Positions 16,522 through 24,215 of a stretch of 64,000 nt of DNA are shown here, one piece after another; position 1 is the stretch's first letter, and every line of letters starts with the position of its first letter. Origin of the DNA: Nocardioides halotolerans DSM 19273 (GTDB lineage: Bacteria; Actinomycetota; Actinomycetes; Propionibacteriales; Nocardioidaceae); the NCBI RefSeq assembly GCF_000422805.1, contig NZ_KE383922.1, forward strand, positions 1-64,000, given 5' to 3'. The position numbers and the translations under genes are program-made. Under the pieces are notes generated by a model. That model saw only the letters and a program-made list of their open reading frames with translations, did not search any database and had not been told where the DNA came from.

Positions 16522-17504
16522 CAGGCCTCCCTGGTGGGGACGGGGTAGGTGATCGTGTGGCAGAGGGCGGCCCGGCGGCCGGTGGTCAGGTCGGCCATCA
16601 GCTCGGGGAGGTCCGCGAACGCGGAGGCGCCGGTGAACAGCGCGTCGAACGCCGGGTCACGGAGCAGGTCGAGGGCCAGGGCGAGCCGCTCGGCCCGGGT
16701 GCGTCGGTGCCGCAGGGGGAGCGCCACCTCACCGACCTGGCTCGCCCGCAGGCGCAGCCGACCCGAGTGGAAGGCGCCGCCGAGGTCGAGCCGGACCGGG
16801 GTGTCGCCGTACCAACTGAGGTCGACGACCTCCCCGTCGGGCGCCAGCAGGTCGAGGGACCGGCGCAGGCCGCCCTCGGTGGCGCTGGCGTGCACGACGA
16901 GGTCGCGCCCGTCGGCGGCGTCGTCGGGGTGCGCGAACGCGACCTCGAGCGCCTCCGCGACCTCGGCCCGGGTCGGGTCGACGTCGACCAGCGTGACCTC
17001 CACGCCGGGGATCGCCGCCAGCAGCCGGGCCACGCAGCAGCCGACCATGCCGGCCCCGACGACCGTGACACGGTCGCCGATCATCGGGGCCGCGTCCCAG
17101 AGCGCGTTGACGGCGGTCTCGACGGTGCCGGCGAGCACCGCCCGGTCGGCGGGCACGTCGTCGGGGACGACGGTGACGTCGGAGGCCGGGACGACGTACG
17201 CCGTCTGGTGGGGGTGCAGGCAGAAGACCGTCCGGCCCAGGAGGGCGGGCGGGCCGGCCTCGACGAGGCCGACGTTGAGGTAGCCGTACTTCACCGGGCC
17301 GGGGAAGTCGCCGTCCTGGTGTGGCGCCCGCATCCGCTCGTGCTGGTCGGCGGGGACGGCCCCGCGGAAGACGAGCGTCTCCGTGCCGCGGCTCACCCCG
17401 GAGCGCAGGGTGCGCACCCGGACCTCGCCGGGGCCGGGCTCGGCGACGGTCACCGGGCGGATCTCGCCGCGCCCGGGGCTCACCCAGAAGGCCAGCTCCT
17501 GCAC
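16521..17504 (-). CDS. MDR-superfamily dehydrogenase lacking catalytic zinc ligands
   Basis: 327 aa medium-chain dehydrogenase. The Rossmann glycine motif [17 protein letters not shown] is clear. The N-terminal catalytic region reads [12 protein letters not shown] where zinc alcohol dehydrogenases have a Cys ligand, and no structural four-cysteine lobe is visible, so it is a zinc-less MDR oxidoreductase resembling BchC-like proteins. GTG 17504 follows a GAGGGGG Shine-Dalgarno. It is the first gene of the coupled operon that includes the PTPS-like, glycosyltransferase, flippase, RibD-type and RibA genes, so it probably oxidises or reduces their intermediate. Confidence 0.88.
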   Translation of the reverse strand: MQELAFWVSPGRGEIRPVTVAEPGPGEVRVRTLRSGVSRGTETLVFRGAVPADQHERMRAPHQDGDFPGPVKYGYLNVGLVEAGPPALLGRTVFCLHPHQTAYVVPASDVTVVPDDVPADRAVLAGTVETAVNALWDAAPMIGDRVTVVGAGMVGCCVARLLAAIPGVEVTLVDVDPTRAEVAEALEVAFAHPDDAADGRDLVVHASATEGGLRRSLDLLAPDGEVVDLSWYGDTPVRLDLGGAFHSGRLRLRASQVGEVALPLRHRRTRAERLALALDLLRDPAFDALFTGASAFADLPELMADLTTGRRAALCHTITYPVPTREA

Positions 17505-17535
17505 CGCGTCACCCCCTCGTGCTCCTGGTCGTCGT

Positions 17536-17597
17536 CGGCGCCGGTCTGAACCCCGGCGCCGTGCGGTCCGTGTCCTCCTCGTACTCACAGACACGGA
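17536..17597. promoter_or_regulatory. Two inverted repeats between divergent units
   Basis: In the 99-base gap between the dehydrogenase and the fusion gene, CGGCGCCGG (17536-17544) pairs with 17553-17561 across 8 bases. TCCGTGTC (17567-17574) pairs with GACACGGA (17590-17597) across 15 bases. The second right arm overlaps the Shine-Dalgarno GGAGGC before GTG 17604, so it could act as an operator or as an mRNA hairpin that hides the ribosome binding site. Confidence 0.45.
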
Positions 17598-17603
17598 GGC
17601 AGG

Positions 17604-19742
17604 GTGCTTCAGGTTCAGACCCGGCGGGCCTACGCCGCGAACGCCGCCAACGCCGTCACCGGCGGGCGCTTCGCCCTCGCGGCGGCGGTGGCGGTCGTGG
17701 CGGTCGCCGACGGGCCGCGGTGGCTGCTCGGCGTGCTCGTCACGGGTGCGCTCCTGAGCGACCTCGTCGACGGCCGGCTGGCGCGCGCCACGCGCACGAC
17801 CTCGGCGCTCGGCGCCCGGCTCGACCAGGAGGCCGACGCCGTGCTGATCCTGGTGCTCAGCGCGGTCGTCGGCGCCGAGCTCGGCTGGTGGGTGCTGTCG
17901 ATCGGGCTGGCGCGCTACGTGTTCGGTGCGGTGTTCGCGCTGGTGGGTCCGCTGCGGAGCCCGCCGACGCGGCCGCGGTGGTGGTGCAAGACCGTCGCTG
18001 CTCTCGTCGGTGTCGTGCTGGGCGTTGCGGCGGTGCTGCCGCTGCCGGACCTCGTGGCGACCCTCGCCGTCGGCGTGGTGGCCGTGCTGCTCGCGGAGTC
18101 GTTCCTGCACGAGGCGGTCGACCGCTGGCGTGCCCCGGGTCCGCCGCTGGTGGTGCCCTACGGCACGGTGCTCGCGTTCGTGGTGGTGTGGCTGGCGCTG
18201 GTGGCCCCGACCGAGCGCGACCACCTCACGCTCGATGCGCTGCTGCGGCAGCCCCTCGAGGTGCTCGTGGTCGTCGGGCTCGCGCTGGTGCCGTGGTCGC
18301 GAGTCCGTGTCGCCCTGGCGCTGGCGGCCGGCCTGCTGGTGGCGCTGCTGCTGCTCGTGAAGGTGCTCGACCTGTCCTTCAACACCGTCTTCGACCGCGA
18401 CTTCGACCCGGTGGGGGACTGGTCCTACCTCGGGCCGGGGGTCGGGGTGCTCGGCGACTCGATCGGCGCCGGCTGGGCCCGGGTGGTCGCGGCCCTGGCC
18501 GGCCTGGCGACGCTGGCGCTGCTGGTCGGCGTACCCCTCGCGATGGTGCGGCTGGTCGTCACGGCTCGCCGGCATCGGCGGCCCTCGCTGGGCGCGGCCA
18601 CCGCCCTGGTGACGGCATGGATGGTGGGGCTCGCGACGGGCCTGCCCGGCGTGACCACCAGCGCCGCGAACCTCACCGTCGACGAGGTCCGCCTGGTGCG
18701 TGCCGACCTGGCGGACACCCGCGCGTTCTCCCGCGAGATCCGCACGGACCCCTACGCCGCGCGCGCCGCCGCCGACCCGCAGGCGCTGCTCGCCGGGCTG
18801 GCCGGCAAGGACGTGCTGCTCGTCTTCGTCGAGAGCTACGGGCGGGTGGCGGTGCAGGACACGTCGTACTCCGTCGGGGTCACCCGCGTGCTCGACGAGA
18901 GCACGCGTGAGCTGGCGGCCGCGGGCTACCGGTCGCAGAGCGCGTTCCTCACCTCGCCGACGTTCGGAGCGGGCTCGTGGCTCGCGCACTCGTCGCTCCA
19001 GTCGGGGCTGTGGGTCGACAGCCAGCGCCGCTACCGCCAGCTGCTCGGCGCCGACCGGATGACCCTCACGTCGCTGTTCCGGGACGCCGGCTGGCGGACG
19101 GTCTTCGACGTCCCGGCCGACACCGAGGACTGGCCCGAGGGCCGCGAGTTCTACGACTTCGAGCAGTACTACGACTCCCGCAACGTCGGCTACGAGGGAC
19201 CGAAGTTCGGCTACGCGCCGATGCCCGACCAGTTCACGCTCTCCGAGCTCCACCGCCGCGAGCTCGCCCCCACCGACCGGCCTCCTGTGATGGCCGAGAT
19301 CGACCTCATCTCCAGCCACCACCCGTGGACACCCCTCCCACGGATGATCGGCTGGGACGAGGTCGGCGACGGCTCGGTCTACGACGGCATGCCCGAGCAG
19401 GGCGAGAGCTCCACGGAGGTCTTCCACGACCCCGAGGCGGTCAAGCGAGCCTACGGCCGGTCCGTCGAGTACTCGTGGCAGGCGCTGACCTCCTTCCTCA
19501 CCACCTACGCCGACCCCGACCTCGTCGTGGTCGTCCTCGGCGACCACCAGCCCCACACCTACGTCAGCGGCGAGCACGCCGGCCACGACGTCCCCGTCAG
19601 CGTCATCGCCCAGGACCCAGCGGTGCTGCAGCGCATCGCCCCCTGGGGCTGGCAGGACGGCCTGCGCCCCTCGCCCGACGCCGAGGTCTGGCGCATGGAC
19701 ACCTTCCGCGACCGCTTCCTGGCGGCGTTCGGGTCGCAGTGA
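17604..19742 (+). CDS. CDP-alcohol phosphatidyltransferase / sulfatase-superfamily fusion
   Basis: 712 aa. Residues 53-78 match the full CDP-alcohol phosphotransferase signature D-x2-D-G-x2-A-R-x8-G-x3-D-x3-D (Asp53, 56, 74, 78). Several hydrophobic segments follow to about residue 370. From about 400 on lies an alkaline-phosphatase/sulfatase-superfamily domain: LLVFVESYGR (metal Glu), the nucleophile region TSPTFGAGSW, ISSHHPWTP, and VLGDHQPH with a late metal Asp-His pair, as in lipoteichoic-acid-synthase-like enzymes. It may make a phospholipid headgroup and then transfer or trim a phospho- or sulfo-group outside the membrane. GGAGG precedes GTG 17604. It is divergent from the pterin-type operon. 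Confidence 0.88.
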   Translation: MLQVQTRRAYAANAANAVTGGRFALAAAVAVVAVADGPRWLLGVLVTGALLSDLVDGRLARATRTTSALGARLDQEADAVLILVLSAVVGAELGWWVLSIGLARYVFGAVFALVGPLRSPPTRPRWWCKTVAALVGVVLGVAAVLPLPDLVATLAVGVVAVLLAESFLHEAVDRWRAPGPPLVVPYGTVLAFVVVWLALVAPTERDHLTLDALLRQPLEVLVVVGLALVPWSRVRVALALAAGLLVALLLLVKVLDLSFNTVFDRDFDPVGDWSYLGPGVGVLGDSIGAGWARVVAALAGLATLALLVGVPLAMVRLVVTARRHRRPSLGAATALVTAWMVGLATGLPGVTTSAANLTVDEVRLVRADLADTRAFSREIRTDPYAARAAADPQALLAGLAGKDVLLVFVESYGRVAVQDTSYSVGVTRVLDESTRELAAAGYRSQSAFLTSPTFGAGSWLAHSSLQSGLWVDSQRRYRQLLGADRMTLTSLFRDAGWRTVFDVPADTEDWPEGREFYDFEQYYDSRNVGYEGPKFGYAPMPDQFTLSELHRRELAPTDRPPVMAEIDLISSHHPWTPLPRMIGWDEVGDGSVYDGMPEQGESSTEVFHDPEAVKRAYGRSVEYSWQALTSFLTTYADPDLVVVVLGDHQPHTYVSGEHAGHDVPVSVIAQDPAVLQRIAPWGWQDGLRPSPDAEVWRMDTFRDRFLAAFGSQ

Positions 19743-19750
19743 CCACAGCT

Positions 19751-19885
19751 GGTTGAGGAGGTCGCGCAGCACACGGTAGGCACCTGCCGCACCACCGCTG
19801 ATCGAGCTTGTCGAGATCACCGCAGCGAAGGCACCCGGCTCCGAGGCTCAGGCGCAGCACGCCAGAGCACCTCAGCCACCGTAGG
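19751..19885. repeat. Mosaic of dispersed repeats
   Basis: Three elements occur in a row. GGTTGAGGAGGTCGCGC (19751-19767) is the reverse complement of 260-276. Bases 19791-19817 match 15021-15047 at 25 of 27 positions. Bases 19838-19883 share the start and end of 1-43. It fills the gap between the convergent fusion and anti-sigma genes, and no gene is seen in it. Confidence 0.8.
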
Positions 19886-19892
19886 ACGTGCG

Positions 19893-20642
19893 CTACGCGT
19901 CGTACTCGAGCACCGTCTCGCCGGCGGCCGTGCGGACCTCCACGCGGGCGATGTCGTCGACGTCGGAGGCGGTGGCCGCGGCGAGGCGCATGGTCTTGCC
20001 CGGCACGGCCTTCCACGAGGCGACCTGCTCGCTGGCGCCGTCGCCGGTCCGCACGACCATCGTGTACGTCGACCAGGCGGGGTCGTGGTAGTCCTCGCTC
20101 TCCTCGGCGTAGCTGCACTCGAGCTCGAGGCGGGTGCCCCACCCGACCTGGGTGAGCGAGAGCCAGCCGGAGATCGGCTCGTCGCCCACGGGCGACATCA
20201 GCACCGGCGCGGCGGTGGTCGGAGCGGTGGTGGGCACCGTCGGGGTGGCCGTCTGGGCGATCGTCGGAGCGATCGTCGGGCCGGCCTCGCGTCGGCCGTC
20301 GTCGTCGCCGCCGAGGGTGGCGACCCCCACGGCGCAGATCGCGACCGCGGCCGCGGCGGCGACCAGGCCGGCGGTGAGCCAGGTGCGGCGGCGGTGCGAA
20401 CGGCGTACCTCGCGCACCAGCGCGGGCAGGAGCGTGTCGGGCACCGGTGTCGGCAGCTGCTCGGGGTCGAGGATCTCCACCGGCACCCGCGCGAGCAGTC
20501 CGGGCAGGCCGGCGAGCTCGCGCACCGACTGGGCGCACTCGGCGCAGCCGGGCAGGTGCCGCTCGAAGGCGACGCGCTCCTCGGGGGAGAGGGCACCGAG
20601 CACGTAGGCGCCGTCCTCGTGGTCGTGTCCACACGTGGTCAT
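19893..20642 (-). CDS. Zinc-binding anti-sigma factor (RslA-like)
   Basis: 249 aa. An N-terminal anti-sigma domain has the zinc motif H-x3-C-x2-C in ERHLPGCAECA, with an upstream His/Cys (TTCGHDHEDGAYVLGAL). A single membrane segment (WLTAGLVAAAAAVAICAVGVATL) is followed by a Thr/Pro linker and an extracytoplasmic beta domain resembling those of SigL anti-sigma RslA. Oxidation or release of the zinc centre is the known trigger in that family. ATG 20642 overlaps the sigma gene stop (ATGA), so the pair is co-produced and this protein should hold the sigma factor inactive. Confidence 0.92.
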   Translation of the reverse strand: MTTCGHDHEDGAYVLGALSPEERVAFERHLPGCAECAQSVRELAGLPGLLARVPVEILDPEQLPTPVPDTLLPALVREVRRSHRRRTWLTAGLVAAAAAVAICAVGVATLGGDDDGRREAGPTIAPTIAQTATPTVPTTAPTTAAPVLMSPVGDEPISGWLSLTQVGWGTRLELECSYAEESEDYHDPAWSTYTMVVRTGDGASEQVASWKAVPGKTMRLAAATASDVDDIARVEVRTAAGETVLEYDA

Positions 20643-21151
20643 GCCGCGCCCACCCCCATCTCCTCCAGGGCGAGCCGCAGGGCGCGCAGCGCGTAGTGGG
20701 TCCGGCTCTTCACCGTGCCCTCGGGTACGCCGAGCCGGCGCGCGGCCTCGGCGACCGAGCGACCCCGGTAGTAGCACTCGAGCAGCACGGCGCGGTGCTC
20801 GCTGGAGAGCTGGGTGATCGCCTCGGCGACCACCCACGACTGCAGGAGGGTGTCGGTCTGGTCGACGGGGTTGCCGGGCTCGGGCACCTGGTCGGTTGGC
20901 CGCTCGTTCTGGAAGCGCTTGCTGCGCCACTCGTCGATCACGATGTTGCGCGCGACCGTGAACAGCCACGACCGCACCGAGCCGCGCGCCTCGTCGAGCC
21001 GCTCGTAGTGCTGCCACGCGCGCAGCAGGGTCTCCTGGGCGACGTCCTCGGCCCGGATCGGGTCGCCGGTCAGGTGCAGGCAGAACCCCCACAGCGCAGC
21101 GGCGTGCTCGTCGTGCAGCTGCTGCATCAGCGCGGTCGGGTTCTCGGCCAT
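20639..21151 (-). CDS. ECF sigma factor, SigL-like
   Basis: 170 aa. Region 2 holds DPIRAEDVAQETLLRAW and SWLFTVARNIVIDEWRS; region 4 holds LLECYYRGRSVAEAARRLGVPEGTVKSRTHYALRALR, with the helix-turn-helix. Layout and the coupled zinc anti-sigma match M. tuberculosis SigL/RslA. Its ATG is 20-odd bases from a predicted start of a SigL-type promoter (21178-21205), so it probably transcribes its own gene. Targets in SigL systems include envelope and lipid genes; those in this organism cannot be read here. Confidence 0.94.
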   Translation of the reverse strand: MAENPTALMQQLHDEHAAALWGFCLHLTGDPIRAEDVAQETLLRAWQHYERLDEARGSVRSWLFTVARNIVIDEWRSKRFQNERPTDQVPEPGNPVDQTDTLLQSWVVAEAITQLSSEHRAVLLECYYRGRSVAEAARRLGVPEGTVKSRTHYALRALRLALEEMGVGAA

Positions 21152-21177
21152 GGCGTCTCTGTCACACCTCCAACCGA

Positions 21178-21205
21178 CGTACGGACGAGGGACCGATCCG
21201 GTTCA
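21178..21205 (-). promoter_or_regulatory. SigL-type autoregulatory promoter
   Basis: On the minus strand TGAACC (21205-21200), a 16-base spacer and CGTACG (21183-21178) match the SigL promoter pattern TGAACC-N16-18-CGT. It lies directly ahead of the sigma gene, with a leader of about 20 bases. Confidence 0.65.
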
Positions 21206-21270
21206 GTCTGCTCGCGCCGCCGGCCGCGCGCCGATGATCCGCCCGAGCAGGCGGGTGTCGCCGCGCGGCC

Positions 21271-21301
21271 GTGCCCCGGAGACCAGGTCTCCGGGGCACG
21301 G
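21271..21301. terminator. Perfect 31-base palindrome, probable terminator
   Basis: CGTGCCCCGGAGACC (21271-21285) and its exact complement 21287-21301 flank a single base. It starts 24 bases beyond the stop of the minus-strand DUF6069-like gene and upstream of the sigma promoter, so it should insulate the two transcripts. No U-tract follows. Confidence 0.75.
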
Positions 21302-21324
21302 GGAGTGAGGGGCGGGCGGTGGCC

Positions 21325-21753
21325 TCAGCGGCGGGCGAGGCGGGGCACGATGATCGCGGCCGCCACGACGTGGGTGAGCATCAGGCCCGCCTTGCTCAGC
21401 GCGCCGTCGCCCAGCGTGACGTCGGGGACGCACGAGAGGACGGTCAGCGCGACGGTGACGCGGTAGAACGTGGTCCGGCTGGTGTGCCGGGCGATGACGA
21501 TGCCGACGACCGTCGACAGGAGGACCATCTGGGCGAAGGCCAGGACGGGGATCGCTCCGTCGGTGACCGAGAGGGCGTGGCCCGCGGCCTGGAAGACGGC
21601 GGCGACGGCCGTGGCGGCCACGGCGGCGACGAAGCCGGTGGCGAGCCCGCGCTTCCACGTGACCCGACCGGCGGTGCGGTCGGCGGCGGGAGCCGACGTG
21701 GCCGAGGAGGTGGCGGCGGCGGTGGTGACGAAGGTGGTGGCGGTGGCGCTCAT
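21325..21753 (-). CDS. DUF6069-like small membrane protein
   Basis: 142 aa. After an Ala/Thr-rich N terminus there are four hydrophobic helices (GLATGFVAAVAATAVAAVFQ; VLAFAQMVLLSTVVGIVIA; VTVALTVLSCVPDV; LMLTHVVAAAIIVP). This pattern matches the actinobacterial DUF6069 family, of unknown function. A GGAG Shine-Dalgarno lies ahead of ATG 21753, and TATCTT at 21843-21848 on the minus strand could be its -10. Monocistronic. Confidence 0.75.
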   Translation of the reverse strand: MSATATTFVTTAAATSSATSAPAADRTAGRVTWKRGLATGFVAAVAATAVAAVFQAAGHALSVTDGAIPVLAFAQMVLLSTVVGIVIARHTSRTTFYRVTVALTVLSCVPDVTLGDGALSKAGLMLTHVVAAAIIVPRLARR

Positions 21754-22161
21754 GTCGTTGCTCCTGGGTGAGAGGGGAGCGGCTCGTTGCCGCTCTGTAC
21801 TCACTCCACGAAGGCACCCGCGCCGATACGACAGGTCGGAGGAAGATAGCTTCTCGACGTCGTGCGGAGCCCGAGGACGGCGCCCCGTCTGTGGGGCGGG
21901 GCGCCGCCAGCCGATGCCGCGCGGGGGGAATGCGCGCACCGACGCTCGTCCCTCCTAACGAGGAGTGTCCTCCTTCGATTCACCCCGGTCTGGACCGCCA
22001 CCGGCGACGGCCGGGTCCACGGCGGGGCCGACGGCACGGTCGCGGGGCGGTGTCCGGAGCCGTGCCGGTTCGTCCACCGGGGCCGCTCGATACGGGTACC
22101 GTTGCGTGGTCCTGCGGCGGACGCGCACGTCCCCGCACGCCATCGAAATCGGGGGAACGTC
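21754..22161. other. Intergenic region between divergent genes
   Basis: 408 bases without a supported gene. It contains the upstream regions of the DUF6069-like gene and of the secreted protein at 22162. Visible structure: a 10-bp GC-rich hairpin (21878-21887 with 21897-21906), a short CTCCT/AGGAG hairpin at 21952-21965, and TACCGT near 22097, a possible -10 for the plus-strand gene. Frames crossing it have shadow composition. Confidence 0.5.
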
Positions 22162-22794
22162 ATGAATGCTCGGGCCATCACCAGGGCCGCTGCAGCACTG
22201 GCCGGCATGACCGTGGCCGTGCTGGGGCTGGCCGTGCCCGCCCAGGCGGGTCAGTGGGTCGGCGTCGACCCGGCGGGCGACGCCGCGGCGTACAGCTGCA
22301 AGCCGGGGCCGTGCCACTGGAAGGCCGCGCCCCGCAACGCCAGCGCCGACATGGTCCGGCAGGTCGTGACCTACCGCCACGACACCATCCGGATCACCAT
22401 CACGCTGCGCAAGGTCGACACCTCGGCGGCGTTCGCGCTCTCGAGCATCCTGAAGAAGAACGAGCTGGTCGGCCGCTACTACGGCGTCATCGCCCAGTTC
22501 TCACCCGGCCGTACGCCGACCGTCGTCATCCGCAACCCCCACGGCGTGCCCGTCAGCTGCGGTGCGGCTACGCCGAGGATCGTCGGCAACAAGATCAAGC
22601 TGGTGATGCCGTCGCGGTGCGTGCACTCGCCGGACTGGATCCGCTGGAGTGGCTACATGCGCGTGATCTTCACCGGTGACCTCGACGACGACGCCAGGTT
22701 CGAGGGCTACTTCGACAAGTTCCGCACCGACAGCCGGACGCCGCTCAACAAGAACACGTTCGAGTTCTCGCGACGGGTCTACCGCGCCGCCTGA
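22162..22794 (+). CDS. Secreted protein of unknown function
   Basis: 210 aa with a Sec signal peptide (ITRAAAALAGMTVAVLGLAVPAQAG, cleavage near residue 29). The mature part begins with a D-P-A-G-D-A motif, as in actinobacterial secreted beta-sheet proteins. It has four Cys residues (SCKPGPCHW early, VSCGAA and SRCVHS later), which could form two disulfides once exported. GGGGGA precedes the ATG. I do not recognise an enzyme motif. Its stop overlaps the convergent DUF6328 gene by 16 bases. Confidence 0.75.
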   Translation: MNARAITRAAAALAGMTVAVLGLAVPAQAGQWVGVDPAGDAAAYSCKPGPCHWKAAPRNASADMVRQVVTYRHDTIRITITLRKVDTSAAFALSSILKKNELVGRYYGVIAQFSPGRTPTVVIRNPHGVPVSCGAATPRIVGNKIKLVMPSRCVHSPDWIRWSGYMRVIFTGDLDDDARFEGYFDKFRTDSRTPLNKNTFEFSRRVYRAA

Positions 22795-23333
22795 TCCGCG
22801 TCGGCGCGGTCGTACCTCGCGAGCAGCACCCGGGGCAGCACCAGCATCAGCACGGTCAGGAGCGCCAGCAGCCCGGCGCCGACCACGAGCGAGGTCGTCA
22901 GGTCGACGATCACGTCGAAGATGAACACCACGATGCCGGTGGCGAGCAGCGCCAGCAGCACGATCGCGATGGACACGAACGTGTGCGCCGCCTTCACGAG
23001 GACGCCCTTGACCTTGCGTCCGGAGAGCTGCCGGTGCGTGGCGACCGGGCTGAGCACCACGGCGGTGACCAGCGCGGCGAGCGCCACGAGCACCAGGTAG
23101 AAGCGCTCCTGCCCGGTGGTCAGGTCGGAGAAGCGCTGCTGGAACGGCAGGGTGAGCAGGAAGCCCGCGGTGAGCTGGGCGCTGGTCTGGATGACGCGGA
23201 GCTCCTGCAGGAGGTCGGCGTACTTCCGGTCCTCGCGCTCGGCCCGGGTCTCGTCGCGCTCGGCGTCCTCGCGCTCGGTGTCCTTGCGCTCAGTGTCGCG
23301 ATCGGTGTCCGGCGCGGATGATTCTTGGTTCAT
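22779..23333 (-). CDS. DUF6328 family membrane protein
   Basis: 184 aa. A very charged N terminus (repeated DTER/DAER units, about residues 10-38) precedes the conserved YADLLQELRVIQTSAQLTAGFLLTLPFQQRF block and four membrane helices. This is the layout of the actinobacterial DUF6328 family, function unknown. GGAGGGGAC lies directly before ATG 23333. Monocistronic. Confidence 0.8.
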   Translation of the reverse strand: MNQESSAPDTDRDTERKDTEREDAERDETRAEREDRKYADLLQELRVIQTSAQLTAGFLLTLPFQQRFSDLTTGQERFYLVLVALAALVTAVVLSPVATHRQLSGRKVKGVLVKAAHTFVSIAIVLLALLATGIVVFIFDVIVDLTTSLVVGAGLLALLTVLMLVLPRVLLARYDRADADQAAR

Positions 23334-23372
23334 GTCCCCTCCTGGCAGGCGAGGTACCCGCCTCCGGACAGG

Positions 23373-23413
23373 GAGAACGCCCCGCCGCACTGCGCAAGGG
23401 GCGGGGCGTTCTC
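23373..23413. terminator. Hairpin downstream of the NarL-type operon
   Basis: GAGAACGCCCCGC (23373-23385) pairs perfectly with 23401-23413 around a 15-base loop. It sits between the response regulator stop (23562) and the DUF6328 start (23333), so it should end the minus-strand kinase-regulator transcript. Confidence 0.65.
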
Positions 23414-23561
23414 TGGTCTCCTCGACGTGCTCCGGGATCGAGGCCTGACCACAGGTGCCCCGGGAGCCTTGACACGACTCTCACCCCAACAGGTGGAATC
23501 GTCCGGAGCTCGGTCAGTGGCCGGTCAGTGGGCCCGTCCGTGGCCCGGTTGTTCGCTCAGG

Positions 23562-24215
23562 TCAGGCGCCCGGGCGCACGAGCCCGGCCTCGTAGGCGAG
23601 CACCGCGATCTGCACCCGGTCGCGCAGCCCCAGCTTCGACAGCACCCGGCCGACGTGGGTCTTCACCGTCGCCTCGGAGACGAACAGCCGGGCCGCGATC
23701 TCGGCGTTGGACGCACCGCTCGCGACCTCGCGGACGATCTCGCGCTCGCGCGGCGTGAGCCCGCGGACCGCGGTCGGGACCGGTCGCGGCCCGGGCAGCT
23801 CGACCTGGTCGAGGAGGCGGCGGGTGAGCTCGGGTGCGATGACGGCGTCGCCGCGGTGAACGGCGCGGACGGCCTGCGCGACCTCCTCGCCGCGGGCGCT
23901 CTTGAGCAGGAACCCGCTCGCGCCGGCCCGCAGCGCCGCGAAGGCGTGCTCGTCGACGTCGAAGGTGGTGAGCATCAGCACCCGCGGCGGGGCCGGCCCG
24001 GCGAGGATCCGGGCGGCGGCCTGGATCCCGTCGAGCACCGGCATCTGCACGTCCATCAGGACGACGTCGGGGGAGGTACGCCGCACCTCGGCCACCGCGG
24101 TCGCACCGTCGCCCGCCTGGCCCACGACGACCAGGTCGTCCTGGGACGAGACGATCATGGCCAGGCCGTCGCGCACCAGGTCCTGGTCGTCGGCGAGGAA
24201 GACCCGGATGGTCAC
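23562..24215 (-). CDS. NarL/LuxR-type response regulator
   Basis: 217 aa. The receiver domain starts TIRVFLADDQDLVRDGL, with phospho-acceptor Asp in VLMDVQMPVLDG and Lys in FLLKSARGEE. The LuxR-type helix-turn-helix is LTPREREIVREVASGASNAEIAARLFVSEATVKTHVGRVLSKLGLRDR. GTG 24215 overlaps the kinase stop by 4 bases. Target genes are unknown; the divergent membrane protein/treYZ operon is the closest candidate. Confidence 0.94.
   Translation of the reverse strand: MTIRVFLADDQDLVRDGLAMIVSSQDDLVVVGQAGDGATAVAEVRRTSPDVVLMDVQMPVLDGIQAAARILAGPAPPRVLMLTTFDVDEHAFAALRAGASGFLLKSARGEEVAQAVRAVHRGDAVIAPELTRRLLDQVELPGPRPVPTAVRGLTPREREIVREVASGASNAEIAARLFVSEATVKTHVGRVLSKLGLRDRVQIAVLAYEAGLVRPGA

Noticed and set aside
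17505-19820. Long minus-strand open frame antisense to the fusion gene
   Set aside because: Its composition is a codon-position shadow; the plus strand shows clear catalytic motifs.
21754-22161. Small gene in the 408-base gap
   Set aside because: No frame has both a ribosome binding site and a protein-like composition.
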